Source of the DNA: Catenaria anguillulae PL171
Lineage: Eukaryota > Blastocladiomycota > Blastocladiomycetes > Blastocladiales > Catenariaceae
Length of the DNA: 29,157 bases
Assembly (NCBI GenBank): GCA_002102555.1
Contig: MCFL01000292.1
Coordinates: 1-29,157, forward strand
Direction of reading: 5' to 3'
Part shown: positions 1 to 10,220 of the stretch, piece by piece
Layout of the letters: the number at the start of each line of letters is the position of its first letter
How positions within the stretch are numbered: the stretch's first letter is position 1
Program-made: the position numbers and the translations under genes
Notes under the pieces: generated by a model
Seen by the model: only the letters and a program-made list of their open reading frames with translations
Database searches by the model: none
Told to the model about the DNA's origin: nothing

Positions 1-2557
1 AAAAGTCACGCAGCAGTCGCTTGACAGCCACATCACGCCCATCGTACCTGCCGCGGTACACAACCGTGCCATGCGACCCGTACCCAAGCGGCTGGTCCGT
101 CAGCACCAGCCGCCCAATGTGGGTCGTGCCGTCGGGTTGCGCCATGGGTTGCGACGTCAGCGGCGTGCCTTGTGTGAACACGTGTGGCGCGGGCGATTGC
201 GGCATGCCCGAGGGATTGGACCCTGAAGAAGCGAAGCTGGTTCCATTGGTCGACATGCTGCTGCCACCAGCAGATGACGCGGGGCGTTGCGGGACGCGCG
301 TACTCTTGAGATGCAGACGGAGCCGCAGGGCCCGGCGACGGTGCAGTTCCGTGAAACGAGTGGGGGTACGCCCCGGCGCTGCCGGCGTGGGCATGGGCCG
401 CACCGCGCCGAGCGGGCCACCCACGCCCATTTGCGTCAGGTAATGCACGAGCAACTGCTGGACGTAGGTTGACAGAGTCTGGGACAATGACGGCGGCGAC
501 GAAGAGGATGCTGTCGGCGACGCTGGCTGTGGCGACGGCGGAGGTGGAGCGGTCGGTATGCTCGACTCGGTCGACTCTTTGGATTCGCCTGCGGTGGCAG
601 CAGCCTCCTTTGCTCGTTTTCTTCTGCCGCACGTCTCGACGTGGTGAACGCCTGCAACTTGCGATACACGAGCAAGGAGAGTCCACCCGTGACCAAAGTG
701 ACGGCAACACCGAATCCGAACCCGGTTTGTGGTGAGACTTCCACTTCGACGTCGATATCAAATGGCATTTTAGAACCTTGTTGCCGTTGGCATTAATGCG
801 AGTGGACTTGGACGAGGATGATTGGTCAGGCGAGGAGGCCGATGCCGGTGGATCGTTGATCACGACAATGGCGCCGACAGCAGGACCCGTGTGGACGGAT
901 CGGCGGTGGACATGGACCCGTCGGGCGAGACGAGTGCCAGGCCGGGTGGGTCGTTGTTAGCATTCGGGTTAGGGGCGGGTGCGGGAGCAACGTCGACGGC
1001 ACACATTAGGGGTATCGGTCGGCGAAGCAGGATCGTCGTCGAGCAAGAGGTCATCGTCGCTGTCCTTTGCGCCAGCGGGTACAGGTGCATTGTTCAAGAT
1101 CGGGTGCACACCACCAAACATTTCGGGAATGCATGGTTCCCAACTCGACACGTGTATAGGTACGGCGTCTCGGCCTCGTCGCCTTCCTCGCCCACCTCGG
1201 AGGGATTCGCATGTGGCACGTTGGGCGTCTCGGCTCCAACCGTCCCATCCAATAAGAGCGTCCCACCGCCCTTTCTACTTGCCTGCTGCTCCTTGGCCAC
1301 AAACGGGAAAGCCACAGGCACGCCATCCTCGCCAACCAACATGGGAAAGTGCGTCCGAGAGCTCAATGCAAACAATGTGCCGTGAATGTGCCCAATGTAT
1401 GCCGTGGCAGGTGCAGATTCGCCCTTGAGAATGGATGGTGGAAATGTGACAGGTGCGCGGCGCATGACATGGAATCCGGGAGCGCCTTCGCCGAGGTGAT
1501 CAGCGTCTTGGGCCAGGTCAAACACGGCGAGCGGAGGCGACGTGAAGCGGTGGGCCCACAGGACGGTGCCGTCGGGTGTGGAGACAACCAGATCGCCATT
1601 GTGGCCGAGCGCGACAGCGATTCCAGTGGCAGTGGAGGAGGAGGACGAATCCGCGTCGGGTGAATCGGTGCCACCAAACAACCAGTCGATGCGCGCGGGC
1701 CCGTACTCTGCGTACGAGACGTTCCACCGTGGTGCCGAGCCGAGTGGCATGCCCGGATCAAACATGGAGACGTGGAACTCGGTGCGGCCGAGAAAGATGG
1801 GGACAGTTGCTGCTGATGGGGGCGAAGATGGCTGTGCGGAAGAAGGGCATTGGCTATCGGCTAGAGCACGTCGACTCGATCCATAGTCGTTGACAATCAA
1901 TCCAGTTGCGGCGTCAATGGCCAGAAACCGAGTGTGCTTGTTTCCGAGGTACACGGTGCCGTCCTGTGCCCTGAACGGCGAGGCGGAAACGAGTTGCTTG
2001 AGAGACACTGGCAGGCGGGTGATTGCCTTACCTGGGGCGTGGACATAGAGCGGCGCAGAGTCCATGGGCTCAGTGATGTACGTGAGCAAGCCTGAGTTGG
2101 GCGTCGCCGGGCGGTGTGATGTCACAGATGAAACGACGAGTGGACCGCCCATGGCTGTTGGTGACGACGACCAGAGACGGTGGCCGTGCTGCTTGTGCAA
2201 GGCGTGTAGGGCGCCATCGATGGTGGCCACAATCAGGAGGTCTGAGGGTTGGACGACGGGGCGGAGGGTGCGAGACGTTGGTCTGCCTCGAGTGGCGGAA
2301 GCGGACGCCAAAGCCAGTGCGGACGCCGAGCTGGAGCCGCTGCGGGACTCGAACGACGACGACGACGACGACGACTGCGATGACCTCAACATTGACGACG
2401 GTGGTTTAGACTGTGCCGAAGTCAGTAATGCCGCCAGGGCCACTGCGAGCGTCAACCAGAGTGCAATGGCATGGGCGGCGGAGGCAGCAGCAGCAACGGC
2501 CATCCGCAGAGGCCGTGGTGGGGCGCGGGCCCAGTGGGCGTGCGGGACGGGATGCAT
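1..2557 (-). CDS. IRE1: IRE1-type ER stress sensor kinase/endoribonuclease, C-terminal part beyond the window
   Basis: IRE1 senses unfolded protein in the ER lumen and signals through a cytosolic kinase-RNase. The proposed start at 2557 (alternative Met at 2503) gives a hydrophobic signal segment at residues 20-47, then a Ser-rich run. The luminal beta-propeller begins near residue 105 with SDLLIVATIDGALHALHK, the family's opening strand. A single transmembrane segment (TGFGFGVAVTLVTGGLSLLVY) lies at about 670-735. A Pro/Ser/Thr-rich linker follows, then the kinase start: glycine loop GYGSHGTVVYRG and VAVKRLL with the catalytic lysine at 20-22. The rest of the kinase and the RNase lie off the window. 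Between luminal and kinase parts the frame changes about five times, near 1121-1127, 1009-1012, 886-888, 768-777 and 617-620. All are at homopolymers, and codon use stays coding-like across them, so I favour sequence error over decay. No convincing introns were found. Confidence 0.88.
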
Positions 2558-3249
2558 AGCGATTGTGGGACGGAATTGCGGATGGTATCAAGGGACGTGT
2601 AATTTGTAGGAGTGTGCCAATGCTATGAATATCCATCAGTACTTAAAGTTGTAATTTGGTCACGTTCGGAAAAATGTTCCAATGTCTAATCCGACAGTGG
2701 CAGTGGCAGTTGGCTCTGCGCCGCCTTCAGTTGTGTCGCAATTCTGAGCAAGGCCAATCCAACAGCCAACCTTAGCTCCAGACTCCAGTCCCCTTTGCAA
2801 TTGGCGCCCAGTCTGGCATGTTGGCACACTATCGATCCACCCAAGACGCCAGGGTATCGCACAGCAGTCTACGGCCATGAGAACTCGAGCTGGCATGTAT
2901 GTGGGATGATGTTGTGCCGTCATGATGAGTGCATGTACGGCCGAGCCCCACCCCAATGATCCAAATGCCAATCGCAAACGGGTGGACACCGACAGTATGG
3001 CGCCGCCTCCACCGCCGTATGCATCGAACAGTGCTATTTTCAAACACTTTCTTATGGACTGACATCACTCTAATATGCGTATACAGTGCATCTTTTTTTT
3101 AACTCAAAAGTGAATGGAAAGAGTATGGACATGATATGGACACAAAGACTGACAAAACAAGGCACCAAAAAAGAAAAGCCAAAAACCAAAAGAAGTGAAA
3201 AGTCAGAGAGAAGTCGAAAACTGTACAACCGACTGCAGAGGGGAGCGAT
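2558..3249. other. Intergenic stretch upstream of IRE1 and downstream of the two-domain SOD gene
   Basis: This holds the putative IRE1 promoter (near 2558) and the 3' flank of the SOD gene that ends at 3250. A minus-strand open frame at 2660-3043 (127 residues) has no recognisable motif and I do not call it. No RNA gene or repeat is visible. A run of eight T at 3091-3098 sits beside the 3' end of the SOD gene. Confidence 0.5.
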
Positions 3250-4756
3250 CTACGCCAACAAGGGCAAGACTCCTGCAATCGCGGCCAACACCACCAAGTT
3301 CCAACTCTTGACACTCGAGGGTGCCGCACCAGAGGTGCCTGCCGCAACCACCTGCTTGTCCTCTGCCTCCTTGACGGCCGCATCCTGCACCAGAACATTC
3401 GGCGGCACCTTACCGTCCTTGCCCGCCTCGGCCGTCTGCAACCCGGCCAAAAACTCGCGCGGCGACAAGTTAGAGCACCCGACCCGCTCGCCCGCCGCAT
3501 TGTGCAGCACCACACTCAACTTTGCAAAGTCGGCCACCTTGGTCAGTGTTGGGTCAAGCACCACATACCCTTCGACCGTCGTGGCATTGCCATTGTCCGA
3601 CTGCTGCATCTTTTGCCTGCTCACAAAGTTGGGCAATGGCAACTTGGCCGGGGTCGCATTGGCCGCAGCATCGCCATTGATGGCACCATACTTGCCCGAC
3701 AAATCGCCGAGCTCATAACTCGACCAGTTGCCCGGCGTCGGCTTGTAATCCTCCTTCTTTCCGCCACGGAACCGCGGGTGTGCCTGCAGCGGATCCCAAT
3801 GGTCCTTTGTCGACGCGCAATCGCCCGGCACGGTGATGGCCGACTCGTGAATGTGGAAGTTGTACACCTTGTCCGGATCAAATCCGCGGGCTACCGCCGT
3901 GACTTGCACCAGCGACTCTGGACGCTTGCCGCCGCCAAGCACTTCAAACAGGCGCTCTGGCGTCGCGTCCGTGACCTTTTGGTCGGCAAACATGAGCAGC
4001 AGCTCGCCGGGGCCTTTGGCGTTCTTGACCACAACGGTCACAGCGTCAGTGGCCTTTTGGTCCTGCTTTTCCATGTCGTATGCGACAAGCGTGCCACATG
4101 CCAGGCGGACGAGCGGGTCTTCGGCGCGTGGATTGTCGGGCAAGATGGCCGAAACCACAACCGAAACGTTGCCGGCGGCAGCAACGAGGTCTGAGTACTT
4201 GATGGTCGGGTCCAGCACGCGGATCTTTTTCAGGTTGGACGAGTCGCGTGTGATGGGACCATACTTGTCGGAGAGGGCGCCCGATGGTTTCTTGGTCCAC
4301 TCGGTCTTGTCGCCAAGCGGTTGGCCCCACACAGGACCGAGCGAAGTACATGAACCATCGGCGGGGACGGCGCCTTGGTTGATTGTGACGACATATTGCT
4401 GTTGGATTCATATGTACAACTGTAAACGACACGTGGGAAAGAAAAGTTGCACTAAGTGTGAGGTCGTGTCGACGTACAAGTTTGTCCTGCAGTCCATGCG
4501 ACGTCATCACCACTTGCGTCATGGTCTCTGGCTTGGGCAATCCACCAAGCACGTCCCACATGTTGTTGGGCACGGCGGCACCGGGCAGCTGGTTGATGGC
4601 GGCAATCACGACGCCGTTTCCGCCGCCGCGGATGGCGGCCGTAGCAGCGAGAAACTTGCCGCCAGGTGTGGAGGATGATGTGGGGGCGGCAAGTGCCGCG
4701 GTCACGAGGACAGAGAGGGTGGCGAAGAGTCCGAGTATTGATGATTGCGTTTTCAT
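3250..4756 (-). CDS. Secreted copper-only superoxide dismutase repeat protein (two SOD domains, probable GPI anchor)
   Basis: The product should be an extracellular or wall-attached SOD. Two exons, 4478-4756 and 3250-4398, flank a 79-base intron (donor GTACGT at 4477, acceptor AG ending at 4399) and encode 475 residues. A nearer AG at 4420 would give an immediate stop. The start at 4756 gives a clean signal peptide (hydrophobic residues 7-23, then AAPT). Domain 2 (about 205-410) keeps the copper ligands FHIH (His275, His277), DHW (His293) and VVLH (His392), the Cys pair (287, 401) and the active-site Arg in GERVGC. It lacks the usual zinc histidines, like fungal Sod4-6. Domain 1 (about 34-200) keeps the fold, a Cys pair and the Arg, but every copper His is replaced (Thr98, Asn100, Val116, Ser176), so it should be inactive. 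The C-terminus is hydrophobic (LVVLAAIAGVLPLLA), as in GPI-anchored proteins. Confidence 0.85.
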
Positions 4757-4855
4757 GATGAGGGAAGTGAATGGATTTACATGGAAGGATAGGGGTTGCA
4801 CCATCATAACATGAACATGTACATGAGGAGGACGAAGTATGAGGGCAGCGTCGCC

Positions 4856-4861
4856 ATTTTA
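4856..4861 (-). promoter_or_regulatory. TATA box of the two-domain SOD gene
   Basis: The minus strand reads GGGTATAAAATGG about 100 bases before the start codon at 4756. This is a good TATA element at a plausible distance from a transcription start. Confidence 0.55.
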
Positions 4862-5687
4862 TACCCTCGTCCGAATGCGCCAAGCGCTTCAGGGATCAAC
4901 CCAACTTTCCGCTCGTGAAACACAATCGGCAGGGGCATGGGCATGCCCTCAGTTTCCCGACCGAGCCTGGCCGGTCTGAGCGAAAACCTCGCAACTCCTC
5001 AGAGATACATGCGTTGCATGCGTGGGCTGAGTTTAACTGACCGCACCCTCGCCGCTGTACGCTCTGCTGACGAATGCACGCCGAGCCTCACAGGCGGCAA
5101 ATGCATGTGTTGACCAATTCTGTTCGCATTTGGCGTCGGCGTTCGCGACTGGACGCGCTTGCCCAGACTCAGCCGCTCAACTGAATAGACCGCAATGCGC
5201 AAGTTTATTTGACAAAATGTCTCACACCATATGCATCAGTGTTGACCTCGGCTGGAGGCAGGCTGAGCTGCCTGAACATGTTGCCTGTACGGTTTCTTGA
5301 TTTCTTGCGCAGCACAAGGCTAATCCCATTGTCATGAGGAATATGCCTGTGAGGATTTATGATACATATCGACGTTGCACGAGTCCAGCATAATGAGAGT
5401 CGCGTATTTCGCCCTTTATTGTGTTTCTCCTTGCTCACGCCTCCACACCGTTACAACTGCCGAGTGAGCTGGCTAAAACAGGCAATCAAGTCGATCAGAG
5501 AGGGTAGGTAAAGCGTATCAAAACGGCATGAATCCAACGTCAGATACATCAGACAGTACATGGTCTCGCCCTACTTTTTTCTATGTGCACTCGCAGTTGC
5601 TGCAGGAATACATAGTTCACCAACAAAGTCGGTATACACCCTCAACAGACTGCAAGCGAAACAAGACCCGGCACGGATGGCCGGGGA

Positions 5688-6230
5688 TCACCGCACGTCC
5701 ACCCACCACTGTGCACTAAATGCGGCCAGTGTTGAAATAGAGCTTGCACCCTTGGCAGACCGCCCAAGCACGCAGAGACATTCGCCACTGCCCACACGTG
5801 CTCGCACTGGGACTTCCGAAAGCCACCATTGAGGCACCGCCAGGCCAACATTGTGAGACCATTCCTCGAGGGTCAAGAGGTCGTCCCACTGCAATACATG
5901 AATTGCTCCGTTCAGGACGCATCCCGAAGAATGGCCAGTGAGGAGCGTGTGTGTCCGGCGACTTCAGTGCCGAGGGTGGTGGGCGCAGGCACCGGCGGGG
6001 TGTTGACGCCATTGGTGACGGCGTTGTGAATGAATGGGTCGGCCATTTCGTCGCAGAGAGCGTCAGCGGAGGTGGACGGGTCAAAGACTCCGTCTCAGGA
6101 AATGCAGCGTGAGAGTGACCAAGTTCGAAATGCATAGTCCAAGCAGGACACGCCAGGTCTGCCCTTGATGACAAGGAAAGGAGAAAAAGAACAGTCCGGT
6201 GGAGGGTGTGTTGGGACGGTGGGTGTCCAT
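5688..6230 (-). pseudogene. Coding-like stretch with broken frame, unknown product (tentative)
   Basis: I do not recognise this. Three overlapping open stretches in different frames run in order on the minus strand. About 6230-6081 starts MDTHRPNTPSTG and has a hydrophobic segment (WRVLLGLCISNLVTLTL). About 6090-5950 includes DEMADPFIHNAVTNGVN and has strongly G/C-ending codons. About 5945-5688 includes VLQWDDLLTLEEWSHNV. Codon bias and amino-acid make-up look protein-like, but two frame changes are needed and no splice sites convincingly connect the pieces. It could be a small membrane or secreted protein with sequence errors, a decayed gene, or chance in GC-rich DNA. Confidence 0.25.
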
Positions 6231-6504
6231 CTTGTAGTCATTGAATTGTGGAAGAAAGAACGAAGAACAGGGCGATACGGCTGCGCTATAAGTATGCAAA
6301 ACCTTGTTCGAGTGGGGCTATGGCACGCCTGCATATATCCTTGCTTGGATGGAGGGTCGACGACCAGCTGACGATGAGCTATACTCGTTCCCGCCGATCC
6401 GACGCGTGCTCTGTAGGCACCATCTCGCCTCTTGACGACCAACGAACCCAAGAACATATATGTATTTGAAACAACATAGCCGACATCTATTGTATCCGGC
6501 AAAT

Positions 6505-7257
6505 TCAATACCCACCGGCCTTCTTCTTGCCAGTGCACTTGTTCTTGTGCTTCTTCTTGCCATACCCGGGCTCCGCCAAGTTATCCCCACCCTCGTCCTT
6601 GTCAACAACCACCTCAAAATTGGCACAGCCAACCCTCGCGCCGGCTCCATCATGGACAACCACGCTCAACTTTGCAAACGCGGCAAGCGTTGTCAACGTC
6701 GGGTCCACCACAAGCAACTCTTCCTCTTGTTCGGCCGCCTCGCGCTTCCGCTCGACATAGTTTGGCAACGCCAACGTTGCGTTCGCGGGCGCATTGATGG
6801 CGCCATACTTGCCCGATAAGTCGCCGAGCTCGTATGTCGACCAGTTGCCCGCAACGGGCTTGTAATCCTCCTTTTTCCCGCCACGGAACTTTGGGTGCGC
6901 CTGAAGCGGGTCCCAGTGGTCCTTTGTCGACGAGCAGTTGCCGTTGTCGACTGCAGCCTCGTGAATGTGGAAATTGAACTTTTGGTCCGTCGGGAAACCC
7001 TTGGCTTTGGCCTTAAATTGAACAACGGATTGAGGGGTAGGAGCGCCACCGAGCACGGTGAAGAAAGACGATGGGAAGGCCGACGCGGGCTTTTCGGTAA
7101 AGGTGAGTTGAAGTGTACCAGGACCATTGGAGTTTTTGATGGTCACGGTCAATGCGGAGATGGCGGCCGGCGCGAATGGGGTGGGGGCAGCCAATGTCGT
7201 TTTCGAGGACCCGAGAAGGGCCAAGAGGAAGATGAGGGTCGAGGTTGTGTACAGCAT
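6505..7257 (-). CDS. Secreted copper-only superoxide dismutase, single domain
   Basis: The product should convert extracellular superoxide to peroxide and oxygen. It is a single exon of 250 residues starting at 7257, with a signal peptide (LIFLLALLGSSKTTLAAPT). The SOD domain spans about residues 35-215. It shows FHIH (His97, His99), DHW (His114) and VVVH (His202) as copper ligands, a Cys pair (108, 211) and an Arg in GARVGC. The zinc-site histidines of ordinary Cu/Zn SOD are missing, and the long zinc/electrostatic loop is replaced by FRGGKKEDYKP and YELGDLSGKYGAIN, as in fungal copper-only SODs. It ends in a Lys-rich tail (GKKKHKNKCTGKKK) instead of a GPI signal, so it is probably freely secreted or held by charge. 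It is almost identical to domain 2 of the neighbouring SOD protein across this core, indicating tandem duplication. Confidence 0.88.
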   Translation of the reverse strand: MLYTTSTLIFLLALLGSSKTTLAAPTPFAPAAISALTVTIKNSNGPGTLQLTFTEKPASAFPSSFFTVLGGAPTPQSVVQFKAKAKGFPTDQKFNFHIHEAAVDNGNCSSTKDHWDPLQAHPKFRGGKKEDYKPVAGNWSTYELGDLSGKYGAINAPANATLALPNYVERKREAAEQEEELLVVDPTLTTLAAFAKLSVVVHDGAGARVGCANFEVVVDKDEGGDNLAEPGYGKKKHKNKCTGKKKAGGY

Positions 7258-7302
7258 GATGAAAAAGTTTGGCTGGTTGGTTCCTCGAAAGTCGTCTATG
7301 AA

Positions 7303-7308
7303 TTTATA
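7303..7308 (-). promoter_or_regulatory. TATA box of the single-domain SOD gene
   Basis: The minus strand reads CATATAAATTC, with TATAAA 46 bases before the start codon at 7257. The spacing implies a very short 5' leader. Confidence 0.5.
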
Positions 7309-7922
7309 TGTGAAGGTCGTGGGTAGGGAGGTCTTGCACAGCAAGTGTCGAGTGTTGGTTCAAAGCATTGTGTCGAGTCCAGTTGGGTGGTGCTCCCTTT
7401 TTGTCAAAAAATCTCGCTCACATTATTCCCTCATGACACACCCTGCATTGGGTCGCAAAGCAGGAATGTCACGCATGAAGAATGCGGACAAAATGGCTGG
7501 CATGTCCGTGTCATGGGATCATCAGCCCCGGACAAGACACAGGTTCAGGTTCAGTATTTACCTGAAATTCACTCAAGAGGCTGACTCTGGGGTCACTCAT
7601 GTTCCAAGTACTAGTCACTTCCAACGACAAAATACAGCAAAGGAATTGTGGCGGTGGCTCGTTGCCTTGACTTGACATGCAGACCAGAAATGGACTGACT
7701 TCAAGAATAAAGGAGGACCTGAATGGACGACTGTGAGTCAGAGGCCGTCGCGAGCACCACCAGTGAGCAGAAGATGTTCTTCGTGCTAAGGCGAAGTAGA
7801 CCGAAGTCTAGTCGCCCTTTGCTGGCATGTTTAATGTGTAATGCGCGCGTCTTCATGGCCGGATGGGAGCAGGATGGCCATTCATGCCGTCAAATAGACG
7901 TTGTACGGTGCTGGTACTTGTC

Positions 7923-7937
7923 AAAAAAAAAAAAAAA
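7923..7937. repeat. Homopolymer (A)15
   Basis: Fifteen consecutive A on the + strand in an otherwise GC-rich intergenic region. There is no flanking target duplication or retroposed body that would make it the tail of a SINE or a processed copy. Confidence 0.8.
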
Positions 7938-8130
7938 GTATTGGCGTCGAACAGCTTTATGTCTCACGACACCAGATTGAGGGCCAGTGCTCATGTTCCA
8001 AACCAGTCCACGGATACAATGGGATCATGCCGTTTTCTGGAAACAGGTGCTTGCCGGGTGCGCTGGACCAGGGTCGAACGCATTATTCCAATTGATGACG
8101 AAGATACTCGAGCCATGACCATTTGTTGGC

Positions 8131-8720
8131 GTGTTGCCACGGCACCATGGATTGTACCAAGCCGTCGACATTTCAACATTGACGGAGCACGAGATTTGTA
8201 CGCTCACGGTTCTGCGGCTCGTTCACCTGACCGCGGTAGCTGTGGCAGGCAAGAACTATACGCCCCCACTCGCGTTGCACACCGAGGTCAAGAGTCTCGT
8301 CCAGGCCAGTGTGGCTGCCATCCGCGACCTCGAGCCACAGGACGGTCGCTTGCTCCAACGTATCTCGCCAACCAACTCTCGTCAATGCCGAATATTTTCA
8401 AGACTGGGTGCTTCCGTTTGTTCCGCGGGATGCCATCCCAGGCGGCCACTTCAAGTTGCTCATGCGCCGACTGTTGCAGCCGTTGCAGAACGGGAGCGCG
8501 CGGGGCCTAGTGTATGTCCTTGCGGTGTACCCGCATGATATGCGGGCCTTGGAACATTGAGGTATCCTCATGGCGCTGTCGCAAGTCTGCAAGGATGAGG
8601 ACAAGGCCGCGTTGTTGGATTGGTCGGCAACAAGGGCTGGGTGGGACTGGCGGGTAGCAGTTGCAAGGACGGTCTGTATGGCAGCGATCAGAATGTCGAG
8701 AGAAACTGGGAAAATATGAA
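8131..8720 (+). pseudogene. Coding-like stretch with frame change and in-frame TGA, unknown product (tentative)
   Basis: I do not recognise the product. In one frame, 8131 to about 8365 reads a helical protein (LTVLRLVHLTAVAVAGKNY, then LVQASVAAIRDLEPQDGRLL). The frame moves near 8365-8380 to NAEYFQDWVLPFVPRDAIPG and RRLLQPLQNGSARGLVYVL, ending at a TGA at 8558-8560. The same frame continues beyond it with LMALSQVCKDEDKAALLDW and WDWRVAVARTVC up to a TGA at 8718-8720. The make-up (alternating Leu/Ala helices, WRVAVA) is like a HEAT-type helical repeat protein, but that is an impression only. It is convergent with CapZ alpha. It could be a real gene with errors or a decayed one. Confidence 0.3.
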
Positions 8721-8848
8721 ATGATTGTGCTTGTAGAACATCGGGAACTGCAATCAAGCGAAAAACAAACAATCTGCTTCACGGCCACGGCGAACCGAGG
8801 TGTGGAGTCGACATCCCAAGACAAAACAACTCGCAGCGAGGCGCAGCG

Positions 8849-10220
8849 TTACTTGCCCGCCAACTCGGCTGCGACTTTGTAGTTTGCAAGCTGAACAACC
8901 ACAACAAAATCGATGCATGATTAGTGCACTGTTCACACAGACCGAGGAGGTGCCGGTCGTACCTTGTTCCAATCGACCTTTGCCTTGGTCAACGGTAAGG
9001 CGCGGCGCAAGTTCCGGAACGCATTGTCGCTCATTTCTTGGTACGCATCATTCAGCGACTTGTGGCGGTCGTTTTCGGCTTTGCGAATTGCCTTGATGAC
9101 GGCGTCGGGCTTGGACTGGGCAAAAGCGATGCAAAGTGGTGTCGTGAGCATTGTCGGTCAGTCAGTCGAATGAAGAGGGGGAATCGGGGCAAGTGCGTAC
9201 GTCTGCGGCCAAGTCCAACGAAATGTCGTTGTTGAATGCGAGCTGCACATTGCCGTTCTCGAAATAGTGGACCGTGGCGCGGAGCGTGCCCGTCAGTTTG
9301 CCGTTAGCCCAGGTCCAGTGCGAGCGCCACCGGCCGTTCCTACAAGGTCAAAACACTGATCAAGTGAGTCCAGTTGCAGCAAATTGCCAGGGCATTGCGA
9401 GGATTCAGGCGCACCAAAAGTTGTCCGACTTGTACTTTGAGTCCACAATGACGATATGAAAGCCTGCATCTGCAGCGGTCACGTAGACGAGACCGACGCC
9501 TCGAGGATAATGGCTTTGAATGTACGAGTCGAGGTGGGTTTGCAAGTCGGCGCTGTTGGAACGATAGTTGCGTGTGAGAAGTCGTTTCAATGAAAAGCTG
9601 ATGTGAATGCTTCATACCGGACTGCTTCTTGCGGTGACGGTTCCTCATCGGCAGAATCGGAGATGGTCAGTGTCGCATGATCCACGGCAAATGACTTGTT
9701 GGCGCGCGGGTCGATGAAGCGGCCATTGTCCAGTTTAGCGGGTTCACAGAGAATCGGCTATCCAGTGCACGCACGGGTCTCAAAAGCACTTCAGTCACGC
9801 GGTTGATTCCATCGAAGCCTGGGTGGACGTACCGTGTGCTCACCCCAGGTGACGTTGACAACAGCAAACTGATCCAAGTTGTACTTTTCGATACCGCTGA
9901 CCACCCCAGCGTTGAGCGCGTCCACGTTTCCGTGGAGGACTCGCAAATCTGTTGTTGGCGAAATGTGGCGTCAGCGCTCAGGACAGAAAGCGCGGATCAC
10001 GCGATACAGTACCGGCGAGAACGTTTTCGAGCTCGCCTGGCGGTGCCTGGGCAATAAATTCATTGGCAATGTCGATTTCAGGCGAGCTGACGGCCAGCGC
10101 GGCCACGCCCGCCGAGGCAGAGTGAACCGAGGCGGCAGCGGGCGAGTTTGGCGACCCTGGCGCGGACGAGGCGCCGGGGGCGGCAGCAACAGCGGTGGGC
10201 GATCCGGAGGGCGAGTTCAT
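8849..10220 (-). CDS. CAP1: F-actin capping protein alpha subunit (CapZ alpha), seven exons
   Basis: This protein caps actin filament barbed ends as a heterodimer with the beta subunit. Exons read 10013-10220, 9833-9948, 9618-9757, 9415-9552, 9201-9339, 8963-9115 and 8849-8890. The six introns of 64-85 bases all have GT...AG ends (GTACTG, GTACGT, GTATGA, GTGCGC, GTACGC, GTACGA). Together they give a continuous 311-residue protein. Family landmarks in order are IAQAPPGELENVLADLRVL, EKYNLDQFAVVNV, NGRFIDPRANKSF, FHIVIVDSKYKSDNFWNGRWRS (split across two exons), VHYFENGNVQL, and the C-terminal actin-binding end YQEMSDNAFRNLRRALPLTKAKVDWNKL. An N-terminal extension of about 45 residues rich in Ser, Pro and Ala precedes the usual start. 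The Met at 10220 is chosen because the upstream Met at 10343 would overlap the divergent gene at 10300. Confidence 0.93.

Larger units (their letters stand above)
4757..6504. other. Long intergenic region between the two SOD genes
   Basis: Apart from the TATA box near 4856 and a coding-like minus-strand stretch at 5688-6230 (listed separately), I see no supported gene. Reading frames at 4999-5720 are short and show no coding bias. The region probably contains the 5' flank of the two-domain SOD gene and the 3' flank of the single-domain SOD gene. No tRNA-like fold, repeat family or transposon end is evident. Confidence 0.4.
7258..8130. other. Intergenic stretch upstream of the single-domain SOD gene
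   Basis: Besides the TATA element near 7303 I see no supported gene. A run of 15 A lies at 7923-7937. Open frames at 7345-8095 lack coding bias or motifs, and the A-run only creates a spurious poly-lysine in them. Part of 7990-8130 might belong to the coding-like stretch that follows, but I could not connect it with splice sites. Confidence 0.4.

Noticed and set aside
33-863. A 276-codon minus-strand frame across the IRE1 linker
   Set aside because: Only its first part (about 863-775) is used by IRE1; the rest is an out-of-frame shadow of the linker and kinase start.
2866-2880. GTCTACGGCCAT resembles the start of 5S rRNA
   Set aside because: The match is about 12 bases and the following sequence does not continue as 5S; no internal control boxes are seen.
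2660-3043. 127-codon minus-strand frame upstream of IRE1
   Set aside because: No motif or supporting structure; such lengths are common by chance in GC-rich sequence.
4399-4477. Shorter intron in the two-domain SOD gene ending at 4420
   Set aside because: It leads to an in-frame TGA after three codons; using the AG at 4399 restores a continuous SOD domain.
7923-7937. A15 run as the tail of a SINE or processed copy
   Set aside because: No element body, no target-site duplication and no Pol III boxes lie next to it.
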